A stretch of 64,000 bases of DNA from Allohahella marinimesophila. GTDB lineage: Bacteria; Pseudomonadota; Gammaproteobacteria; Pseudomonadales; Oleiphilaceae. Numbering within the stretch: the stretch's first letter is position 1; every line of letters begins with the position of its first letter. The DNA lies in the NCBI RefSeq assembly GCF_039538005.1, contig NZ_BAABBO010000011.1:1-64000 (forward strand). The letters are read 5' to 3'. A model generated the notes under the pieces. It did not search any database and was not told where the DNA came from. It worked only from the letters and a program-made list of their open reading frames with translations. Shown here in pieces: positions 58,653 to 64,000 of this stretch. Position numbers and translations under genes: made by a program.

Positions 58653-60713
58653 ATGGCTTCCGATAGCAAGCAGCGCAGGGTGTCCTTTCGTAAGCGGCTG
58701 TACCGTCTAAGGGCGGCATTCATCCAGCAGGATCCCGGGCTGCTTCGTCTGCAGGCCACTGGGCGCATCATGGCCACGCTCTCAGCGGTCATCGTTGCGC
58801 TCCTCTATCTCACCGATCTGCTCGAACTGCCCGTTCAGAGCATGTTGCTGGCCACCAGTGCGGCGGCTTATCTCAGTCTCTTTATCCGGGATGAACTCAG
58901 AGCCGACCGTATCCGCACGACTTTTCTGTCCTCGCTCAGCATTATCGCGGCCGTCGCACCTGGGGTGTGGCTCGCACCTTATGGTATTGCCGCAGCACCG
59001 CTCCTCTGTGCGCTGGTGCTGGTGTCTTTCGCTATGGCTGCCGTGGGTACCCGCGCCACAACTGTAGGGCTTGCGGGTACCTGGATGTACGGCTTCAGCC
59101 TGTATTTTCAGCCACCAATGGGGCATACGCTCACCTATCTGCTCGCGGTAGGCTTCGGCTGCGGAGTCACCATGCTGATCCGCTTCGTAATCTGGCGCGA
59201 CGACCGCTCGCTGGAGCGTAAGCGTCTACTCAGAATCTACGGCATGGCCATGTACGACTTCATCGATGCCCTGATGGCCCGCAGCAATGCCAGGCGTCGA
59301 ACCTATGCCTTCAATCGCATGCACAACCGGGTCTTTCCCATCGAGAGTGCGCTGCTGCGCCGTTCCGACATTCCTGATCGGCTTTATGAAACCCTGCTGC
59401 GCTTCCGGCTTGGCATTGAAGGTGTAGGCCTGAGGATCAAGGAGTTCAGACCCGAGGATCTCGAGCGCTTGCGCCAGGATCTCCTGCTGTTCCCTCCGGA
59501 GATTTCCCGAACCGAAAATGCGGCCGAGCGATCAGCCCGAGCGGATGAGGGCGCGCCTCTGCCAGCTGAAGCGCATCCGCTGATGAAGCGACTGCGGCTG
59601 AGAATGTTGAGAATTGGCGTGCTGTCCCACAAGAGTAGCTCCGGACTTGCCCGAATCAGCACCCGCAGTCAGCCGGTGAGTGACGACAGCACCTGGCGAG
59701 ATCGTTTGCCACGGGTACTGCCAAAGGCGCTGCAGGTGACGCTGGCCGTTTCTCTGGCAGTGCTGTTCGGCAGCATGCTGTCCACCGATCGCTGGCTCTG
59801 GGCTTTTCTGGCAGCGCTGTTCATGTATGTAGGCAACGAGTCTGCTGGACAGATTCTGACCCGCGGCTGGAGCAATGTGGTAGGCAGCATCATCGGCGTT
59901 GGTATCGGTCTGCTCGTGACCAGCCTGGTACAGGGCAATATGGCGGTCGAGCTGACGGCTATCTTCTGTTTTCTGTTTATCGGCATTTACGCCACGCCAG
60001 TCAACTACGCCTTCTTCGCAGCCGGTGTCACGGCTACCTTGGGGTTGTTGCAGAGCATGAGTGGGGGCGAAGTGCCTTCGATACTGGAGCTGCGCTTCAT
60101 CGAGGTCATCATCGGTGCCGGCGTGGGCGTTCTGGTCGCCTACATCGTCTCACCGCTTCAGGCCAGAACCCATGTTCGCCGCTCAGTCGCGGCCTTGCTG
60201 GTGAGCCTGTGCCGTCTGCTGGAGCACTCCGCTGCTGGTGAGCAGCGCTCGATGCATGAGAAGCTCAACCTGTTCAGACTGGCGATCGCGCCTGGTCGTC
60301 TGGGCTTCATGCCTCAGGTCAGACACGCCATCACCCGACGCACCGGCCAGCTGATGGCCGTTGTGCACTACGTGGAACTTTACGACTATCTTCGGCACCT
60401 GGCTGCCGCTGATCTTGAGGAGTCGACTGCGGCAAGTGACACCGATAGAGCGAGCGCCGAGTCTGGTGCGCCATTCGCCACCCGCGGCGAAGATGAGGTG
60501 CAGCGAAGACGGCTCGTGCTTCAGATGGAGGAACTGGCCGCGGCGCTGACGGCAAATCGAGCGCCGGTGAACTCGCTGGAGCCGACCTCAGCGCTGCCGC
60601 AGGTGACTGAAAGCGCCCGCAGTGGTATCGATCCGGACGCCTTCAAGGCAGCCCTTGATCGACTCGAGCTGGCGCTGTATGAGCTCATCGAGGATGTCGC
60701 GAAGCGGAACTAA
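58653..60713 (+). CDS. FUSC-family inner-membrane transporter
   Basis: A 686-residue protein with two blocks of about six membrane helices each (about 37-175 and 360-510), separated and followed by long cytosolic helical regions, the YccS/aromatic-acid exporter (FUSC) architecture. Possible exporter of aromatic acids; substrate not known. Its stop overlaps the convergent trpC by four bases. Confidence 0.85.
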   Translation: MASDSKQRRVSFRKRLYRLRAAFIQQDPGLLRLQATGRIMATLSAVIVALLYLTDLLELPVQSMLLATSAAAYLSLFIRDELRADRIRTTFLSSLSIIAAVAPGVWLAPYGIAAAPLLCALVLVSFAMAAVGTRATTVGLAGTWMYGFSLYFQPPMGHTLTYLLAVGFGCGVTMLIRFVIWRDDRSLERKRLLRIYGMAMYDFIDALMARSNARRRTYAFNRMHNRVFPIESALLRRSDIPDRLYETLLRFRLGIEGVGLRIKEFRPEDLERLRQDLLLFPPEISRTENAAERSARADEGAPLPAEAHPLMKRLRLRMLRIGVLSHKSSSGLARISTRSQPVSDDSTWRDRLPRVLPKALQVTLAVSLAVLFGSMLSTDRWLWAFLAALFMYVGNESAGQILTRGWSNVVGSIIGVGIGLLVTSLVQGNMAVELTAIFCFLFIGIYATPVNYAFFAAGVTATLGLLQSMSGGEVPSILELRFIEVIIGAGVGVLVAYIVSPLQARTHVRRSVAALLVSLCRLLEHSAAGEQRSMHEKLNLFRLAIAPGRLGFMPQVRHAITRRTGQLMAVVHYVELYDYLRHLAAADLEESTAASDTDRASAESGAPFATRGEDEVQRRRLVLQMEELAAALTANRAPVNSLEPTSALPQVTESARSGIDPDAFKAALDRLELALYELIEDVAKRN

Positions 60714-61531
60714 CTGAACAGGGCTTGCAGGGCCGCACCCGGATCGTCTGCGCGCATGAAGGATTCACCGACCAGAAAGCTGAACACGCCGTTACGCTGC
60801 ATATGGTCGACATCCTCACGGCTGGTGATGCCGCTTTCTGTCACCACGATCTTGCCAGCTGGTATCTTGTGCAAAAGTTTCGTGGTGGTATCGAGCGAGA
60901 CATCGAAGGTGTGCAGGTCGCGGTTGTTGATGCCGAGCAAGGGTGTGCCCAGTGTAAGGGCGGCACTCAGTTCGGACTCGTTATGGACTTCGACCAACAC
61001 ATCCAGCTGCAGGCTTCGAGCGAGGTCGTGCAGCGTATGCATCTGCTCCACTTCGAGGCAGGCGGCGATGAGCAGGATGCAGTCAGCACCGATAAGCCTT
61101 GCTTCATAAACCTGATAGGCATCGATGATGAAGTCTTTTCGAAGTACTGGCAGCGAACAGGCAGCACGGGCTTCCTGTAAATAGCTGTCGCTGCCCTGGA
61201 AATAGTCAATATCCGTCAGCACAGACAGACAGGCAGCGCCGCCCTTCTCATACTGCGAGGCAATACGGGCTGGATCGAAATCCTCCCGGATGACACCTTT
61301 GCTGGGTGAGGCTTTCTTGATTTCAGCGATCACGGCAGGCTCGCCGCGGTCCAGCTTGCGCTGGATGGCCCTGACGAAGCCTCGGGGTGGGGCCACTGTG
61401 GCCAGTGCCTCGATGAGGCTGGACTGTGGATTTCGCAGACTGCGCTCCTCGACTTCTTCACGCTTGCGATTGACGATGGACTTGAGGATGGTCGGCGTTT
61501 CGCTGCTGGAAGTAGGATCGACGTGGCTCAC
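60710..61531 (-). CDS. trpC: Indole-3-glycerol-phosphate synthase
   Basis: Tryptophan pathway enzyme of 273 residues forming indole-3-glycerol phosphate. Family blocks: VIAEIKKASPSKGVIR with the catalytic Lys, LPVLRKDFIIDAYQVYEAR, LGINNRDLHTF and VTESGI. Stand-alone (not fused to TrpF), as in Pseudomonas. Overlaps trpD by four bases. Confidence 0.96.
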   Translation of the reverse strand: MSHVDPTSSSETPTILKSIVNRKREEVEERSLRNPQSSLIEALATVAPPRGFVRAIQRKLDRGEPAVIAEIKKASPSKGVIREDFDPARIASQYEKGGAACLSVLTDIDYFQGSDSYLQEARAACSLPVLRKDFIIDAYQVYEARLIGADCILLIAACLEVEQMHTLHDLARSLQLDVLVEVHNESELSAALTLGTPLLGINNRDLHTFDVSLDTTTKLLHKIPAGKIVVTESGITSREDVDHMQRNGVFSFLVGESFMRADDPGAALQALFS

Positions 61532-62661
61532 GACTGATCCTCCATCAGCAGATGGGTAAAGCTCGCCAGCTCATGTAATTTTGCCAGCGCGAGCCCGGAG
61601 CCAATGGCATCCTGTGCCAGCACGACACCCTCGGCGAGCGACTGCGCGAGATCCGCAGCATAGATGGCTGCGCCTGCATTGAAGGCAATCAGCTGGCCTG
61701 CCGCATCGATCTGCGCAAAATGGGCATCAGCGTCGGCGTCTGAAATCCGGCCGTTGTCATCGAAGCCTTTGCGCCGCTGGGTTCGACCCTGTGTGCGGTC
61801 GAGGGCATGGTTATCCAGCGCCTGTTTGATCAGCGTGAGGCTCTCCTCGGAGTCGTTGACCTTCAGGCTGTCCATGGACTGGGATTCGAGACCCACGTCT
61901 TCTGGCGAAACCCGATATTCGGTGATTTTGCCCTTGAACAGTTCGACGACCAGTGTGGGCGCGGAGAGACTGAATTCATCAAGGCCATCATCGGAATGCA
62001 CGACCAAAACATGCTCACTGCCCAGACGCTGAAGGGCTTCGCAGATGGGTCGACACAGGCTTTGATCGAACACGCCGATCACCTGTTTTTTCACGCCAGC
62101 GGGATTGGTGATGGGGCCCAGGACGTTGAAGATGGTGCGGACGCCCATCTCCTTGCGAGGACCAATGGCGTGCTTCATGGCGCTGTGATGTGAGGGCGCA
62201 AACAGAAAGCCGACGCCGATATCTTCGATAGCGCGGGCAGTGGCCTCCGGCGGAATGGACAGGTTGACCCCTGCCGTTTCGAGCAGGTCCGCGCTGCCAG
62301 TCTTGCTCGATACGCTGCGGTTGCCATGCTTGGCGACCTTGGCACCCGCTGCGGCGGCCACGAAGGCTGCTGCCGTACTCACGTTGAAGAGTCCGCTGCC
62401 ATCACCGCCGGTGCCGCAGGTATCGACCAGGTTGGTCAGATCACCCTTGACCGATACGGGCGTTGCCAGCGAGCGCATCACCCGCGCCGCGCCGGTGATC
62501 TCGTCAATCGTCTCGCCCTTCATGCGCAGCGCAATCAGAAACCCACCGATCTGGGCTGGCGTAGCCTGACCGGTCATGATCTGTTGCATGACGTCGGTCA
62601 TGTCTTCAGTCGACAGGTCCTGTCGATCGATGAGCTTCTTGAGTGCTGCTTGTATTTCCAT
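61528..62661 (-). CDS. trpD: Anthranilate phosphoribosyltransferase
   Basis: Transfers phosphoribose from PRPP to anthranilate. PRPP motif DTCGTGGDGSGLFNVST and KHGNRSVSSKTGSADLLE are present. At 377 residues it is about 30 longer than the usual 345-350: a basic/acidic insert lies near residues 285-323 (HALDRTQGRTQRRKGF onward) just before the LIAFNAGAAIYAADLA helix. Starts 20 bases after trpG. Confidence 0.95.
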   Translation of the reverse strand: MEIQAALKKLIDRQDLSTEDMTDVMQQIMTGQATPAQIGGFLIALRMKGETIDEITGAARVMRSLATPVSVKGDLTNLVDTCGTGGDGSGLFNVSTAAAFVAAAAGAKVAKHGNRSVSSKTGSADLLETAGVNLSIPPEATARAIEDIGVGFLFAPSHHSAMKHAIGPRKEMGVRTIFNVLGPITNPAGVKKQVIGVFDQSLCRPICEALQRLGSEHVLVVHSDDGLDEFSLSAPTLVVELFKGKITEYRVSPEDVGLESQSMDSLKVNDSEESLTLIKQALDNHALDRTQGRTQRRKGFDDNGRISDADADAHFAQIDAAGQLIAFNAGAAIYAADLAQSLAEGVVLAQDAIGSGLALAKLHELASFTHLLMEDQS

Positions 62662-62681
62662 ATGAGGTGTCAGATACCGTG

Positions 62682-63269
62682 TTAGCGCGCAGGGCTTTTC
62701 AGGAAATTGTCGAGCAGGGCGTGACCATGCTCGGTGAGTATCGATTCGGGATGGAACTGCACCCCTTCGATATTGAGCGTTTTATGACGCACGCCCATGA
62801 TCTCTTCTATTTCACCGTTCTCATACTCTGTCCAGGCGGTCAGCTCCAGACAGTCCGGCAGGCTATCCTTCTGCAGTACCAGCGAGTGGTAACGGGTCGC
62901 CGTATACGGTGAAGGGAGTCCGGCAAATACGCCCACACCGGTATGATAGATGGGGGACGTCTTGCCATGCATGATTCGCCCGCCACGTACCACCTGCGCG
63001 CCATAGACCTGGCCAATCGCCTGATGGCCAAGGCAGACCCCCAGTAATGGGATCTCCCCGGCGAAACGGCGAATGACGTCCATTGAAATGCCAGCTTCAT
63101 TTGGCGTGCAGGGGCCGGGAGAGATGACGATCTTTTCAGGCGCCATCTTCGCAATGTCGTCTACTGTCAGCTCATCATTTCTCACCACGCGCACGTCGGC
63201 ACCGAGTTCGCCAAGATACTGCACGATGTTGTAGGTAAACGAATCGTAGTTGTCGATCATCAGCAGCAT
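62682..63269 (-). CDS. trpG: Anthranilate synthase glutamine amidotransferase subunit
   Basis: Supplies ammonia from glutamine to TrpE. The 195-residue class-I amidotransferase has MLLMIDNYDSFTYNIVQYLGE, the nucleophile GVCLGHQAIGQ and the HPESILTEHG end with catalytic His and Glu. Start ATG 63269 is chosen by family homology; four bases separate it from the trpE stop. Confidence 0.96.
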   Translation of the reverse strand: MLLMIDNYDSFTYNIVQYLGELGADVRVVRNDELTVDDIAKMAPEKIVISPGPCTPNEAGISMDVIRRFAGEIPLLGVCLGHQAIGQVYGAQVVRGGRIMHGKTSPIYHTGVGVFAGLPSPYTATRYHSLVLQKDSLPDCLELTAWTEYENGEIEEIMGVRHKTLNIEGVQFHPESILTEHGHALLDNFLKSPAR

Positions 63270-63273
63270 TCGA

Positions 63274-64000
63274 TTACAGTCCCCGCTGGGCGAGTGCGAC
63301 CGCGCGGATGACCGCACGACCCTTGTTGAGCGTTTCTTCCCATTCAGTCGCCGGCACGGAGTCGGCCACGATGCCTGCACCGGCCTGAACGTAGAGCATG
63401 TCATTCTTGATAACGGCCGTGCGAATGGCGATGGCCGTGTCCATATTGCCCTGCCAGGAGAGATAGCCGATCGCGCCACCATAGATACCGCGCTTGACCG
63501 GCTCCAGCTCATCGATGATCTCCATGGCGCGCACCTTGGGTGCCCCACTGAGTGTGCCAGCGGGCAAGGTGGCAGCGAGCACGTCGAGGGCAGACATGCC
63601 CTGCTTGAGCTTGCCGATCACATTGGAGACGATATGCATGACATGCGAGTAGCGCTCGATGACCATCTTCTCGGTCAGTTTCACGCTGCTGATATCCGCC
63701 ACCCGGCCGACATCGTTGCGGCCGAGATCGATGAGCATGAGATGTTCTGCCAGTTCCTTGGGATCTGCCAGCAGTTCCTTCTCGAGGGCCTGGTCTTCTG
63801 CTTCATTGGCGCCACGCGGTCGAGTACCGGCGATCGGACGCACAGTAACGATACCCTCTTCGAGACGGGTGAGAATTTCGGGGGAAGAACCAACGATATG
63901 GAAGTCGCCAAAATCCAGATAATACATGTAGGGTGATGGATTCAGGCAGCGCAGGGCACGATACAGATTGATCGGCTCGGCCTTGAATTCGACCGACATC
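63274..64000 (-). CDS. trpE: Anthranilate synthase component I, C-terminal part
   Basis: Partial: the gene runs off the right edge. The visible 240 residues are the chorismate-binding catalytic domain: SSPEILTRL, RPIAGTRPRG, LIDLGRNDVGRV, GTLSGAPKVRAMEIIDELEP and the GGAIGYLSW block. It converts chorismate to anthranilate with TrpG. The 5' end and any trp leader or attenuator lie outside the window. Confidence 0.95.
   Translation of the reverse strand, partial: MSVEFKAEPINLYRALRCLNPSPYMYYLDFGDFHIVGSSPEILTRLEEGIVTVRPIAGTRPRGANEAEDQALEKELLADPKELAEHLMLIDLGRNDVGRVADISSVKLTEKMVIERYSHVMHIVSNVIGKLKQGMSALDVLAATLPAGTLSGAPKVRAMEIIDELEPVKRGIYGGAIGYLSWQGNMDTAIAIRTAVIKNDMLYVQAGAGIVADSVPATEWEETLNKGRAVIRAVALAQRGL

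Overview
The window is gene-dense chromosomal DNA (about 58 protein genes, no tRNA or rRNA seen, no transposase, integrase, phage gene or CRISPR array) from a gammaproteobacterium. Conserved neighbourhoods such as pckA/hslO/hslR, mutM-rsmD/ftsY-ftsE-ftsX-rpoH, speD-osmC/vfr and trpE-trpG-trpD-trpC point to a relative of Pseudomonadales or marine Oceanospirillales-like groups. An ectoine hydroxylase and many acidic proteins suggest a marine or salt-tolerant lifestyle. I cannot name the genus from the sequence alone.

Layout. 1-23 kb is mostly housekeeping: PEP carboxykinase, the redox chaperone Hsp33 with Hsp15, a HAD nucleotidase divergent from CysQ, base-excision glycosylase MutM with 16S methyltransferase RsmD, then ftsY-ftsE-ftsX followed by the heat-shock sigma factor rpoH with a clear terminator. 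It continues with a 3-hydroxyisobutyrate-dehydrogenase-like enzyme, DjlA, a two-component system, GreB, an acyl-CoA-binding protein and a hot-dog thioesterase-like protein, a UvrD-family helicase, an ankyrin lipoprotein, SpeD, an OsmC protein and the cAMP-receptor protein Vfr/Crp.

23-60 kb is more accessory in character. 24.4-28.9 kb is a candidate sensory system: TonB-dependent receptor, periplasmic YfiR-family protein and a hybrid histidine kinase whose periplasmic region looks like the CHASE8 domain that YfiR controls in YfiN. 28.9-34 kb is a lipid cluster: two AraC regulators flanking an acyl-CoA synthetase, then a sterol-desaturase-family membrane oxygenase. 34.8-37.8 kb carries the most unusual gene: a membrane protein joining a metallophosphoesterase-like domain that has lost its metal-binding motifs to a GT4 glycosyltransferase resembling glycolipid synthases, convergent with a TVP38/DedA membrane protein. 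38-43.5 kb has an M48 peptidase lipoprotein, an alpha/beta hydrolase, and an SRPBCC - alcohol dehydrogenase - SDR - membrane hydrolase string. 43.6-53.2 kb has an exported amidohydrolase, an RND efflux pair and a three-subunit molybdenum hydroxylase (triheme cytochrome c, 2Fe-2S subunit, Mo-binding subunit). 53.2-60.7 kb has a serine hydrolase, DUF805, DedA and ferritin-like proteins on the minus strand, then a gamma-glutamylcyclotransferase-like protein, ectoine hydroxylase EctD and a FUSC-type transporter.

60.7-64 kb is the trpE-trpG-trpD-trpC operon on the minus strand, with trpE cut by the right edge. In Pseudomonas trpGDC and vfr/speD are close neighbours; here about 37 kb separates them, which frames the 23-60 kb stretch as either inserted DNA or a lineage-specific rearrangement. 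Non-coding signals of note are a strong orphan terminator at 15.73-15.755 kb downstream of a structured intergenic stretch, an rpoH promoter/hairpin region, several hairpins between convergent genes, and a 315-base ectD leader with a well-placed Shine-Dalgarno and a 37-codon reading frame.
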